Shown here in pieces: positions 1 to 11,899 of a DNA stretch of 64,000 bases (the stretch's first letter is position 1; the number at the start of each line of letters is the position of its first letter). The stretch is from Anthonomus grandis grandis (Eukaryota; Arthropoda; Insecta; Coleoptera; Curculionidae), in the NCBI RefSeq assembly GCF_022605725.1, contig NC_065548.1, forward strand, positions 12,867,644 to 12,931,643, read 5' to 3'. The position numbers were made by a program, and so were the translations under genes. The notes beneath the pieces are model-generated. The model had not been told where the DNA came from and searched no databases. It was given only the letters and a program-made list of their open reading frames with translations.

Positions 1-940
1 TAGATTGTAAGTACCTCAATAATTTCAAGTTATTTAGTATAAAACAGTTATATAAAAAGTATATCAAATATTTTTAACAAAAAAAACAATAAAACAAAAA
101 TATCTTACCCTTTTTAGAACGAAACGTGCAACAACAAAACATAAACAAACGAATAACCACTTGAATTACTAGGCACAATCTAGCGACATCTGCACTTTAT
201 ACTCTTAATGTCTAAGGCTTATATGATCATATAGTCAGACGGTTAAATAAATAAACCGACGTACATTACTGGGAAAAAAACAATTATAGGTGGGTTAAAT
301 TTTACTCCAACATACATGTAGAGTTGTATAATAGGTGGGTTAAATTTTGTCCCTAAGTACTTCAAAGAGTTAAGTTCAACATTCAACTTAAAAGATATTG
401 GAAATCAAACCTCTTGACAAGAAATACTTTCTCAAAGATTTATTTCCGAACTTCATGTTGCTGAAGGTATTCCCGCAAATCCATTGATAATATTTCCTAT
501 TCTTCTCCTTCTCCAAATTAATCATCCATCCTTTTTCAGATACTATGCCTAAGAGCTGCCTAAGTTGGAATCCTATGCATCTGTTGACAAAACTGACTCG
601 GCTCTTATTCAGGTCATAGATTAGGTTGCCACATAGAGTGATTATTCATTTATACAGTTCAAAGAGTGCTGAAAGCTATAAGACGTTTCGTTTCTATGAC
701 CCAGTAATTCAGAAAACTTTAAAATTCCTGGTCTACTTAGAAAACACTAATGCCAAAGATTTAATTCAATGCCACCTATGAATATTTGTTTAGAATTAAT
801 GATAGAGCTGGTGATATTGGTAAATAAAAATCTTCTGATACCCTAGTGGTTATCTCAAAACTGCTAGCTTGCATGCTACTTTTGAATGAACGACTAAGAA
901 ACCATGTGTGAAGGAAACTACCACCAATCTACGTCTTTTT
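1..940. other. AT-rich stretch, no gene recognised
   Basis: No reading frame or RNA gene could be supported. The only structure seen is a short direct repeat: the phrase ATAGGTGGGTTAAATTTT occurs near 285-303 and again near 331-348, about 45 bases apart. Confidence 0.5.
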
Positions 941-954
941 ATCTCACATTATTA

Positions 955-1240
955 TATCCTTTGGGGTCGATGCCATCTTCATCGATTTATTGAAGGCCTT
1001 TGACTCTTTGCACAAATTTAGTTTCAGTCAGAATTCAGGAGGATCTTGATACGCCTTAATACTAACTTCGATCTAATGCCTTATATTTTAATAAACATAA
1101 GCTAATTTTTTGGTGCTAATTTCATTTTCATCTATTTCTCGAAAGCCTTTGACTGTGTCAATCACTCCTCGTCCAAATTCAGATATACTCAGGGTTTAGA
1201 AGGACTTTGATTCAGTTTCGATTTAATGACTTATATTTAC
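955..1240 (+). pseudogene. Possible decayed LINE reverse-transcriptase trace (two motif-A-like copies)
   Basis: Conceptual translation gives FIDLLKAFDSL at about 980-1010 and a second similar string, FSKAFDCVNHSS, at about 1135-1175. Both resemble motif A of jockey/CR1-type non-LTR reverse transcriptases, whose typical form is DFSKAFDxVxH. Stops and frame changes surround both, so nothing can be expressed. Two versions of the same motif 150 bases apart suggest a small duplication or two overlapping LINE relics. Support is limited to these motifs, so the call is tentative. Confidence 0.4.
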
Positions 1241-1249
1241 AATAGGGTT

Positions 1250-3420
1250 CAGCGATATCACGATATTTTTAAAAGATTAAGACGTTAATCGATTATTAAC
1301 AACTTACTGACTAACTGAAATTTTTGATAATTTATTTTATTCTTCTTTAGGGCAATTTTAATTGTTGAGTATTTAAATTATGCTTCGTATTCGTTCTTTT
1401 AAGAAGAGAAAATTAGCTTCAGAACTTAAAAAATAACACCGAAAAGCAAATCATTTTATTAAAGTTTTCAGACACATACTTCTTAGTTTTACAAAGTAAA
1501 TCGTACATATAATTAACAGCCATTTAAAAAAAAACGAATTAAATATCCAAATTTGAATGGTAAATTATTTATTAACGAATGGACCTTTGATATAGATTCA
1601 GATAAACAACTATTTAACAAGTTTTTATTTTACCTTTGTTACTAGGAACCACCTTTCGACTTTCGATTATAGTAATAATCATTGTAAAACTCGACTAGAA
1701 GATGATTTACCGAATATTTTCAGAAATGTTCTACAATGATAAACATTGCCTTCTTGGGCTGACCTACCTGACCTTTTTGTTAATTACTTTAAAACGGTTT
1801 ATTACCATTACACACATGCATGTAGATTATTAGGAACAACAGGTAGCAATTCACGTTTCTTAACCATAGCCACATCTTAGTCTAAAAAATCGCGTTCAAA
1901 TTAAATTTGGATGCAATTGTACCAAAAAAATTCACTTTTATACATGTTGATAATTGTCTACTTAAATTTTAATTTTTAGCTTACCAGTAGTGCTATAGTT
2001 TAAAACTGCAAAGGCCTCTTACCTAAAATTAAAGAAAAACATTTATTATTAACTTGGAATAACTTAAGCATTAAAATGTCATTCATTGTAATAAATAGCA
2101 TTCCTTTGTCGTGCCCTATATTTGCCATTCACATAACCAGCCAACCTGTATTAAGTAACCATATCTAACGAACTCAAAATTAGACCGGAACTATCGCAAC
2201 TAATTAAACCGAAGGAATGCGGTTTAACCCTTGGTTAAACCGGTCACCCTTTGGCCCTATTGGAAAATTTATTTCCCAAACTTGCGCCCTAGGAAGCAAG
2301 ATTTAAGCCTCCTAAAGGTTGACAGGAATTTTCAACCCTCCTTGGTTAGGAATATTTGTAGTGGAAAAAACAGTAATTTGGAACATAGCCAACAAAAGAT
2401 TAAATTTAAAATTAGAGTCAAGAAGAATAAAAAGTTTCTATTTTCTCTTTAGGAGTTTGCAAGATGCCTAAAAGTACATATTTAATTGCATGTCTTACTC
2501 CAAGATCCCGGAATTTCAGTTTAATTACTCAAAGAGAGAAATGTTTCTTAAAAGTCAAGGGGTGCAATACTGTTGCTTGCTAGGTAAGATAAAAGAGTAT
2601 TAAAAGAGTCCCCTAGGAGCGTATAAATTGAGCTACAAAATTTTAATTTAGGATTTCACCTTGTGATAGCCTAGCAATTTTTATTTTTATGATTATAAGA
2701 CCCTGAAATATCAAAAACTTAATAAAACACAAATTAAAAAAAAATCTATTTTTAATGTGTTTAATTTTGTATATTTTATAGAAAGAAGGACAAAAAAGAG
2801 TGGAATATGCTATAGATCATTTATGGACTGTATGAGGCACACTGGTGTGGCGGTAAGTTCTTAAGACTTAAATCCGAGAATTATAGTGTATAATATTCAC
2901 ATAAATTATGCATTTTTTTTGAAAAAAAAAATTATGTCCTGCAGTTTGACGAAGAATGATGATTAGTTCTTCTAAACTAACATTAAAAAACCCCTTAAAG
3001 TGTCTTTTATAAAAATATCATACGAAGCCACTAAATTAAAACTCTTGAGGTAAAACGTTAACACAGGCTCCATTTAATGTAAAAAAGTTTTGATTAACCA
3101 GAAGACTGGGGCCATCATCGGCGTTTCTTTTGCATATTACCGACCCCCTAACGCCTGTTTCAACTTTAAATTGTAATCGTAAAAAGTTTAGTAGTGGTGT
3201 TGCCTGTTTTTTAACGTTTTCTCTTTTTAATTTGTAAGTTGGCTGAGAATAAATTGAGATTTATTAATATTTTAAAGTAGATACGGTGTATCAAGTGGTG
3301 GAAGAAAGAGATGTATTGACATAGTTTTTAACATATCAAAGCATAATTAAGTAGAAAAAATGACATTTTGAGTCAAATTACAAGTTAAAAATGGTTCTAC
3401 ACAAAGTTAAGGAAATTTGA
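1250..3420. other. AT-rich stretch with a palindrome; no gene recognised
   Basis: No convincing gene is present. Around 2200-2300 the base composition is less AT-rich, and at 2221-2241 there is a perfect inverted repeat with 9-base arms, GGTTTAACC and GGTTAAACC, separated by CTT and followed by CCGGTC. It could be a transcription factor site cluster. The open frame at 2231-2452 has no recognisable domain. Confidence 0.4.
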
Positions 3421-3429
3421 ATTTTTAAA

Positions 3430-4020
3430 TGATCTAGAGACCAGTTAGAGAATTAAGTCCCCGGGAAATGAAAAAAAAACTTTAGAATATGTATAGAACA
3501 TTTTGGAATTTTAGTGCCACTAGTTTTCGAGTTATGGACATTTTGTACAATTTGTGAAGAAAAAATTACCCTATTAATTCTTTTTCCTTTAACTGTGTAC
3601 ATTGAAAAACGCTGAAGCAGGCACCTACCCAAATTGTTTCAGGAATATGTGTAGAAATATTCAAAATTTTATTTCAACAGGTTTTGAAATATAGGCATAT
3701 GGTAAAATTTTTGAAAAAATCGATTTCTCCAATAACTCTCTTTTTTCTCTTAAAACCCTGTTAATTTTTTGCAAAACGCTTAAACAGATGTCTAGTAAAA
3801 TTATTCCAGGAATATGTGGGTATAAAGGGTTTCAGAATTTCATCTTTACTGGTTTTTGAGTTATAGGTATTTTGTGAAATTTTTGGAAAAAAATCGACCT
3901 TTCCAAAATTTTTGTTTTTCTTAAAATTCTGAACACTTTTTTTAACATTTATATAGGCGTTCAGTCAAATTATTTCGGGAATATCTAAATAAATTTTCAA
4001 AATTTTATTTTTACTGAAAT
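3430..4020. repeat. Decayed tandem array, about 165-bp unit, 3.5 copies
   Basis: The phrase GGAATATGTG or a close variant recurs near 3484, 3643, 3810 and 3977, a spacing of about 160-168 bases. Each copy is followed by a similar order of words: 'aaaattttat..tactggttttgagttatagg', then a run ending in 'gaaaaaatcga', then a T-rich run with 'ttaaaa(c/t)cctg'. The copies are diverged but collinear. The unit is about the length of one nucleosome repeat, as in many insect satellites. Confidence 0.75.
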
Positions 4021-5740
4021 ATAGTAGTATATGAAGGTACAATTTGTAGTATATGGTAGTATTGCAAATGCGCTTGCATCTGAAGTGAGTAAATAAAGGT
4101 TCTCTATATATTGGGTATATTTAAATAAGGTTCGAAATTAAAGTTATACTTTTCATTTGTAGAGAGCATAACTTAACATAACTAGGAAAAATTATTTATC
4201 AAGATTATTTATTTAGGGACTGAAATATTAATACGCTAAAACAAAAAAAAATCGGAGTTTTATAATTTTTTTTTTACATTAAAAAAGTCGAATAAAATCA
4301 GAAAAAAAAGATTTATTAAAAAAACATATTTTTTTAAATAATTGCGGCAGTTGTTATTTAAATACTAAATAAATATTTCAAATCCAACCGTTATTAAAAT
4401 AAATTTTGATTTAAAAGAGATTTTGCTAATGTAGTTTTTTTTTTATTAACGACAAATATTAATTACAAAATATAGTTGCTGTTGAATCAAAAGTAATGTA
4501 TAACTATGTTAGTAATCTCTTAAACGTTCTAAATAAAGTACTTTAAACTTCCTAAAATAACAGCATTCAGTTTACAATTTGTAAAGCTTTTAGTTGCTTT
4601 TATAGTTTTTTTTATACTTAAATAATAAAATATAAACCCATAATAATATGCTTAAATTTAAAAATCGATGCTGTATAATGTTTGTGTATTTTTTAATTTT
4701 TTCTAAAACCAACGTGCTTAAAATGAATTTTTTTTTCAAGAAATCCTTATTGAGAAAATGAGTTTGCACTTTCTTTTTAAATTATAGGGATAATACAATA
4801 AAATGATAAGAAGATTCATTTTAATACTTTTGATATCAACATGTTTTTGAAATTACAGGAAGAAAATATATTAATTTCCGTTCTTATAAAGTTAGTAAAA
4901 CTCTTAAAAAAACCCATATAAACAACTTTTTTAAAATCCAAAATTAATGGCATTAAGTTCACAATTGCCAAAGTTAGTCTTGCCACAGTAACAAACGAGA
5001 TTCCTACATCAAAGCTTAAAACTAAACCTCGATAACGATTAATCAAAAATAAAACATATTAATTGCTACAGCCGTTGCCGACGGTGAGCGCTAGCGTCGG
5101 TTTTCGGTCCACAACACCCAGTCACTAATAAATCTTTGCCTGCCTTACAAGTCAGGATAAACAATTTGTTATGTTCCCTGATTAATTATTTTCTTGCAGT
5201 TTAATGCAAATTATCAGTGCCGTTTAATAACATAAAAATATGATTACGAAAAGTGATAAAACTCCAATAACCTTCACAATGACAACTTAACAAGGAAACA
5301 AGAAGGCACCAAAGACGCTCTTACGATGTCTAAACTGCAATTTACTGTCTTAGCATAGTACAATGTAACAATTCCGGCATAAATTGGAGCATATCATGGA
5401 GCACTATCACACTATAGCATGATAATGACCCTCTGGGGAGCGATTGCGGGCTTCGATTATCTCAAAATGTTACATCTTGATTGATAAAATAAACACTGTT
5501 TATTTGTAAAATACTAAGGGAAGGAAACGAACCATATTGTTATTAGGCATTTTCCAGTTAAAGCAAGTATGATTAGTAGACCTTTTTGTTAATTATCAAG
5601 CATAACTTAAATGGACGTGGTCTACGATTTTTTATTGTATTTTTAAAATGGCATGTCTTTATTACAACGTAAGTTTTTTACACTGAATAATAATAACCTT
5701 TCTAGTGAGAGACGAAAATCTTTAAATTTTTTGCCTAATT
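4021..5740. other. AT-rich stretch, no gene recognised
   Basis: The sequence is dominated by A and T runs. The short frames (for example 4816-5046 minus) show no domain. A slightly GC-richer patch at about 5065-5120 has no recognisable content. Confidence 0.5.
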
Positions 5741-5744
5741 TTAA

Positions 5745-6025
5745 TAGATGGTTTACGCTTACTTTGGAATCACCCTACATAAATCTACTCGTATCTTTTT
5801 TCTTCTTTTAATCGGAAACTTTAAAATATCTCGCAAATTCGATTTCCCGAATTGTTTGTTAAATAAATCGTTCCCCAAACTTCAATCCAAGGTGTTTCCA
5901 ATTTTCCGAGCGCTTCTTACACAACCGTTAACGAAATTTATATGTTTCCATATGGCGTCCGGGTCTTTTTGTTTTTGCGGTTTACATCGGAAGTCTCATC
6001 CATGCGACCCATAACATTAACGCTT
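5745..6025. promoter_or_regulatory. Less AT-rich island, candidate conserved non-coding element
   Basis: This block has clearly higher GC and complexity than its flanks. It includes TAAATAAAT, GCGGTTTACA and other strings typical of non-coding regulatory DNA. An 88-codon frame is open across it, but the translation is hydrophobic and basic without domain features, and codon choice is not distinctive. Regulatory function is inferred only from composition. Confidence 0.3.
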
Positions 6026-7600
6026 TTCACTTTCTTTTTGATAATAAATAAATACAATTAGGAGTTTTAGCAAACTTTAACATGAGAAAGTAGAACTGCA
6101 TCTCTTTACATATATTTTTTGTGATAAATTTATTCTGGTCTACCGCGATATTTGAATTGTTTTATTTTTAACAAATATATCTTACAAAATTTCTTGAAAT
6201 ATCAATTTTCTTACGTTGTTGACTTCATTTCAGATGAGAATGATTATTTTATTAGGTTCAGGATTTGTAGGACTAAGATAGAAATTAGGCCAAAAAATTG
6301 TTAAATGGCTAAATTTTTTAAGTGTCTGTCGCAGTTTGCTTTTTTTATGTAGGTCAACCCACTATTGATGATTTTCTTAAGATTGCAAGATTTTCCTCGA
6401 TGATTAATAACGAAGAAAAAAAAATCGATAAAATTTATGTATGAACTGCTTAAAAAAAATTACATGAAATAAATTCTTTTTGAGTGTTTTTTTGAGTATA
6501 CCTCTCTGTATATTTTATACATAAAAATAGATAATTCTTGGTCCCTTTTACTCGACATTTCCTCCTAAACTCTTACGTTTGTACCCCAAAATATTTTGTT
6601 TTACGATGACAAATTTATCCTGCGAATTGTTAAAGATACCGCCTCTGTGTGACACAAGTGTATGCTAAAATTTAAATTTTACAACGGACGTTAAACAAAA
6701 TGGACGATAAAAATACCGTAAATATGAGCGGTAAATTTCCCTTTATAGCGGTAGCACATGACTTTGGGTATTATAGAGAAATAAACGAAAGGATACTTTT
6801 ATTTAACGTAAATATTTAGGATCCATTTATACAGCAGGTTTTTTATTTTTTTTTTTAATTAAAAACTCACAGCAAGATTAGCAAGTTCATTTAAAAAGAC
6901 TCGCTATAAATCCTTATTAAAAATTATTAAGTCGGTGTCGTCAGCAAGAAAGCAATCAAGTCGTTAATCTTTATTAAACGGGTATTTTTTGGCATTCCGG
7001 GTTTTCACGGATAGTCATATAAAGTTCATTTAAGCTTCTGTAAAAGATTGAGCTTTTTTTATAAGAACTTAGAGTTGTAAGAAAAGTGTCTTATTTACTT
7101 TATTAAGTGAAAGTTCTCCATAAACTTCAATGATTGAATAAGATGATCTGCAAAAGACGGAACGTAGGCTAGTATATTACGTAGCCAAATAAAGGTGGTA
7201 TGGTATTTAAAAATAAATTAGGTAATTAAGGAAAAATTCTAGAAGTTTTTGGAGTTAAAAGCTCTTTTATTAGCATATAGTTGGCAACTTTGATCCAGTT
7301 TAACCACCGTAGTTTTTCTTGTAGTTATCGTGATCCTAATGATGACGTTTAAATTTTAAACATTCTTTATATAATTGTATCTCTTTTTGCTAATATAAAT
7401 AGTTTATAAGAAATTATATTAAAATTATTAACCAAGCAATACATCATATATTATTATCGTTAAATATATATTTATGCAACGATTTTTTAGTGAATTTTGG
7501 GTTTCTGTATATTTATCAACCGTATATGGTCAAGTTGTATTTAGTTAACTGTAGAATATATGTGTCTCATATACGATTCTATTCATAAAAGGGAGAAAAT
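6026..7600. other. AT-rich stretch, no gene recognised
   Basis: No gene, RNA gene or transposon end could be supported here. The region is low-complexity AT-rich DNA. Confidence 0.45.
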
Positions 7601-8396
7601 TTCGGCTTTTAAAAAAATTGACATGGGATTTACATTTCTAGTTTTTAAACTCGAATACTACACATCAAATATTTATTGAAATTATTCTGAAAAATCAGTG
7701 TTTTGTCCATATTGTCCGATCTAATAAAGCTGTTTATAGGTTAAATACTTATATATAAAATAATACCAAATTTAAATAAATAGTGTTATCAAATTAAATA
7801 AAAAATATTTATTTTCTGTAAAAACATTGTATTTTATCAACACAACCCATACCCCCCCACCCACCCCAGTAAGAAATTCTTTTGAAAAATCACCGTTTTT
7901 CTTCCATAATATCCAATCTAATAGCACTGTTTTTGTATTAAATATTTATTAATATACATATATATAATTATATTAAATTTAGATAGACAAACTGTGTTAT
8001 TGGAGTAGATAATAACGACGAAACAAGCTGTTATTCATGCTTATTATTTTGGAAAACAATGATTTTTGACAGCAATTACTTAATGGTAAGTTGTTTTGGG
8101 TGGGTGGGGAGGGGTAAGGGTAGGATTAATGAAAAACGGTTTTTTTGTAGAAAATAATTGTCTGAGAAAAAAAATGCTTTTTAAGAAAATTATAGGTGAT
8201 AAAAAATCTATAGTTTTTATATCTATACTTTTCTCAAATAACCTTAAGATTTTCAAGTAGAACGTCAAAAAACCCTATTTTATTTTTCGAAAGCATGGCC
8301 TATCACTATGAAGAAAATTTCAACATTTAAGAAAATTGACAAGGGATTTACATGGTTAGTCTTTACACTCGATCACTACACCTCAAATATGTGATA
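7600..8396. repeat. Direct repeats enclosing an inverted pair of C-rich and G-rich tracts
   Basis: Two related segments, 7600-7680 and 8320-8396, share the order 'gaaaatttc', 'aaaattgacaugggatttaca'-like text, then 'actcga..actaca(c/t)ctcaaatat'. Between them, two similar segments start near 7683 and 7876 (both contain a variant of 'tgaaaaatca..gtttt..ccatat..tcc(g/a)atctaataa'). A C-rich tract at 7846-7868 and a G-rich tract at 8098-8124 are approximate reverse complements. The whole looks like a transposon or repeat nest that I cannot assign to a family. Confidence 0.55.
8098..8124 (+). other. Potential G-quadruplex tract
   Basis: The plus strand has five G runs of 3-4 bases with loops of 1-3 bases (GGGTGGGTGGGGAGGGG, then TAA, then GGG). 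This fits the usual G3+N1-7 rule for a G-quadruplex. It is striking in such AT-rich DNA. The C-rich partner at 7846-7868 would put a similar but weaker tract on the minus strand. Confidence 0.75.
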
Positions 8397-8399
8397 AAA

Positions 8400-8945
8400 T
8401 GACTTCGATATCACATATATGCCTTTGTGTAGGATACGATATGCTTTTCGTGTATGTGTATTAATGGAATATCATACACAAAGAAATCTAAAAAAAATAG
8501 GAAAGGCATTAACGTGTATGAGATAATAAGTATACCAAATAAGATATACAAATAAAAAAAACTCAAGAATACAAATTTGTTCAAAACAAAACAAAGATTT
8601 AAAAAATAAAATTAATTTAAAAAAAATGCAGTGGCGTACTCTTTGTTATTTATTAATAATTACGATAAATCTCTTATGAATGCTATTAGTAAAAATTAAT
8701 GTTTTTCTATGTACGTCGAAAAATACTCCTTGATATATGAAACACCTCTGCAAATTAAAAAAATATATCTATATTAGTCGTAGCGTTTAAAAAAAAAAAA
8801 AAAAAAAAATTCAACTGTCGTGTGTTGCTTAGGTAGTAAATATTATAATAAAATAGTACTATACAAAAACTCTAGAATGTTAAAAAGTGTATGACCACCC
8901 TATTTTGATGTATGACCAGGTCATATACAGATATTATCAACGATC
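8400..8945. other. AT-rich stretch with poly-A run
   Basis: No gene was seen. A run of about 20 A residues lies near 8790-8808. It might be the tail of an old retroposed sequence, but no body could be recognised upstream. Confidence 0.4.
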
Positions 8946-8949
8946 GCTA

Positions 8950-9790
8950 TCAAATTTCGTATTTCAACTGTCGTTGGTCTAAATACCAGGAAACGACGGA
9001 GTTAGTATCGAAAATATCCAAATAGGAGAAACAGCACTACTAAAAATACTGTGCAAACTATACAATGCTTGCCTAAGGAATACTGCAACGCCTAAATAAT
9101 AGGATAAGGCCACCATAATATTTCTGCAAAAAAATAGCCCAAACTCAAAACCATAGGCCAATTCGCTTTTATTTGCAGATTTATAAATTATAACATTCAC
9201 TACCAAAAAATTAACAACGAAATTTAATCTCTATATCAGTCAAACAAGTAGGCAGGATTCCGAAAAAGCTATGACACCAATGATCACATCCACAGAGTAG
9301 AAATTCCTTTTAAAAACTGCTTAGAGTACAATAAGCCTTGGGAGCTCGTTGTCGTCTACTACCAAAAAGCTTTCGATATAGTAAACCACCGTAGTATATA
9401 CCAAAGACTCGCGAATTGTAGAATTGATCATCGTTACACCAAACTTCTCGAGCATATTTACCAGAAAGCGAATGATGTCATAAGACTTCGTAAAGATACT
9501 GGTGACTTGAGAATGGAATAAGGTTTGCGGCAAGGTGATGTCGTCCCTCCCAAATTATTCACTAAACTTTTGCAGTACCTGTTTAAGAATAATAAGATTG
9601 AAAACTTTGGTATTAATATCAATGGCTAGAAGCTAGGTTATTTGGTTGGTATTAATTGCAGACAAATTCGATGAAGTAAAAGAGATAAAGGAACTAGAGC
9701 TAACATCCAAAAAAGTGAAGAACTAAATTGCAATAGTAATAGTAGTAAAACCATGTTCATCACAATTCTAGTCACCAGAAAAAATCTAAA
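8950..9790 (+). pseudogene. Decayed RTE-type LINE, reverse-transcriptase region (copy A)
   Basis: Conceptual translation across frame changes gives LLKILCKLYNACL (about 9035-9075), then an AGFRKSYDTNDHI-like string with the first bases misread (about 9250-9290), EYNKPWELVVVYYQKAFD (about 9325-9380, motif A), VNHRSIYQRLANCRIDHRY and LRQGDVVPPKLFTKLL (about 9525-9570, motif B). This order is the hallmark of RTE/BovB-type LINE reverse transcriptases. The motif-C (FADD) part is lost and the tail at about 9655-9720 still resembles the 'ADxxxEvkEl' region that follows it. Internal stops and shifts make it a dead copy. The plus orientation matches copy B immediately downstream. Confidence 0.75.
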
Positions 9791-9844
9791 AATAAACAGC
9801 TTGACAGAAAATAAACAGCTTGAGTAAGTTTGGTCCTATAGTTG

Positions 9845-10830
9845 ACGAACAAGATGAACAGTCGGCCATCTGGGGTTCCGTACGGGGTTTAGTACTATAG
9901 ACTATCTACAGACACTTCGTACTCTTACTGAAAAAATCAAAGAGTATCATATAGCACTATATTCAGCCTTTGTTGGCTACCAAAGGCTTTTGACTCTATT
10001 GAAATTTAAGCAATTCTAGAATCAGTAGACAATGCAATGATCGACTCGAGATAGTCACGACTTATCAAACATATCTACAACAACGCTTTCATTTATGTAA
10101 AAATATATGATGATTTAAAAACAGGCAACATTCCAATTAAAAGAGGAGTAAGGCAGGAAGATATGATCTCACCAAAATTTTTTACCCTTACCTTGGAGGA
10201 TGTCTTAAAAAAACTTGACTGGAAATAACCCGTGATTAGTATTGATGAAGTGCCTCTAAACTAATTACGTCATTTGACGATCTTGTAGTCATTGCCAACA
10301 TAGGAAAAGAACTTTAAAAGATGCTTTGAGAGCTTCATCGACTACATCGCTACAAATTAAACTTGAATGTGTTATTGAAACTTAAACAATACAAAGATCA
10401 CAGGTACAGAAAACATCCAGATAACAGATAAATACCAAGCCTTAGAAGTTATCATAGAATATATTTACTTAAAACACAAAGTATTTGGACTTATTTTTTA
10501 AGAACCAGGTTTGCAACGAGGAAATTCGTAAAAGAACTAAAGTGACTGATGTACTAAGGCTTGTGGTACAACTGAAAGGGAGATGAGCTGATCATATACC
10601 AAGGCAGGATGACCAAAGATAGGCACATAGGATAGATATTTATTTAGCGCCCAAGAGAGACCAAACGAAGCATTGATAAACTCCAGAGAGGATTGCGAAA
10701 CGTTATTCACAATGCTGCAAGGAGGAATTCGATTCGGATTACTAGGGATAGAAGAGCGTGGAAATATTTGGAAGACGCCTATGCCCTGAAGTAGATAAAC
10801 ACGGGCTGAAAAGAAGAAGAGGATGGTCTT
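9845..10830 (+). pseudogene. Decayed RTE-type LINE, reverse transcriptase to C-terminus (copy B)
   Basis: A second copy of the same LINE type follows copy A. Recognisable strings include a degenerate 'SGFR..YGTIDYLQTLRTL' region (about 9860-9935), YQKAFDSIE, GVRQEDMISPKFFTLTLEDV (about 10147-10206, motif B), and further on the LINE C-terminal region with TRDRRAWKYLEDAYAL (about 10740-10790), which matches the usual end of RTE ORFs. There are many stops and frameshifts. The 300-base minus frame that overlaps the 3' end (10537-10836) is a shadow of this LINE. Confidence 0.75.
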
Positions 10831-11895
10831 CCTCAATGGAATTCTTGGAAATTTGATTGGGAAAAGACCACTAAACTTGTGAACTCGACAAAAGAATAGG
10901 CCTCACCTGGGCAGCATTTGGAAAAATTAGCTACATGTTAAGATTTAATATTTCTATATATCAAAAAGGAAGGATCTATAACCTTTGTGTTTTGCCTGCT
11001 TTGCCTGTGACTTTAATAAAGCAAACAACAAACAAAATAAGAGTGAGAAAAGTTATTTAGAGTCTCTCTCTAAAAAATACGGTTACGAATGCAAAGGTGA
11101 GAAGAAGAAGTGAAATAACTGATGCGATCGTACTAATATCGAATCTTAAATAAAGTTACGCAGGCCAGGAAAGTACGGAAAAGAGAGAGATAGAAATATT
11201 TACGGAAGGTATATATCAAGCTGTGGGCGACTATATAGCTGTTTGATTTGATAATAATAACGGCTGATCAGTAACTATTTCAAAAGATTCATAATGATTC
11301 TAAAATACGTATAAAAGATTCATAATGATTCTAAAGTGCTATATAGACGATCCCCATAAAATGTAACCTCCTTCAGATCTTTTCTTGTCTCTCCAATTGG
11401 TCAAGGTCCAAATAAATGCGGTAGAAAATCAAAAAATGTACTCTTTATCCCTTAGTGTCTATAAATGTCTCTTGCACATCCAGACGTCATAATCATATAC
11501 GAATCATAGACGATCGCTCAAAATATTTTATTTTGTCTATTTTTGGTCTAACTTGGTCAAAAAAGTAACATTTCCAGAAAATCAAAAATTCAGAAGATCA
11601 TTTTAGAAAGTGAATCTTAGTGTAGCTTAAGTGAACTTTATCCTGTGATTGAGTCTTTCCTGTGAGATCTAAGAGCTCCAAGTCGTAAAAATCACACTTG
11701 TTATTCCAACTGATGACTTGCCTCAGATTGAACGTATCTACGAGTAGTACTACGTCTGTGGAAAAGGTATTTGAAAACTAGAAGACTGAATGTTTTAAGC
11801 TGCTTTAGACCAGCAGCAGCGACAGAAATGATAGAACAACGCCACTATATCGGTATAGATATCGCGATAGTTCATGAGCTACGATGATTGGACAC
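10831..11895. other. Spacer with a 23-bp duplicated word and a dispersed motif
   Basis: No gene was recognised. The 23-base word beginning AAAAGATTCATAATGATTCT occurs twice, at 11280-11302 and 11313-11335. Just after it, at about 11342-11362, is TAGACGATCCCCATAAAATG, which recurs in altered form near 13628 and 13733, and partly at 11503. Confidence 0.5.
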
Positions 11896-11899
11896 GGAA

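Noticed and set aside
5748..6014. 88-codon frame as a host gene
   Set aside because: No domain, no splice or promoter context, and the open frame is explained by lower AT content.
10537..10836. 99-codon minus-strand frame
   Set aside because: It is antisense to the recognisable C-terminal region of RTE LINE copy B.
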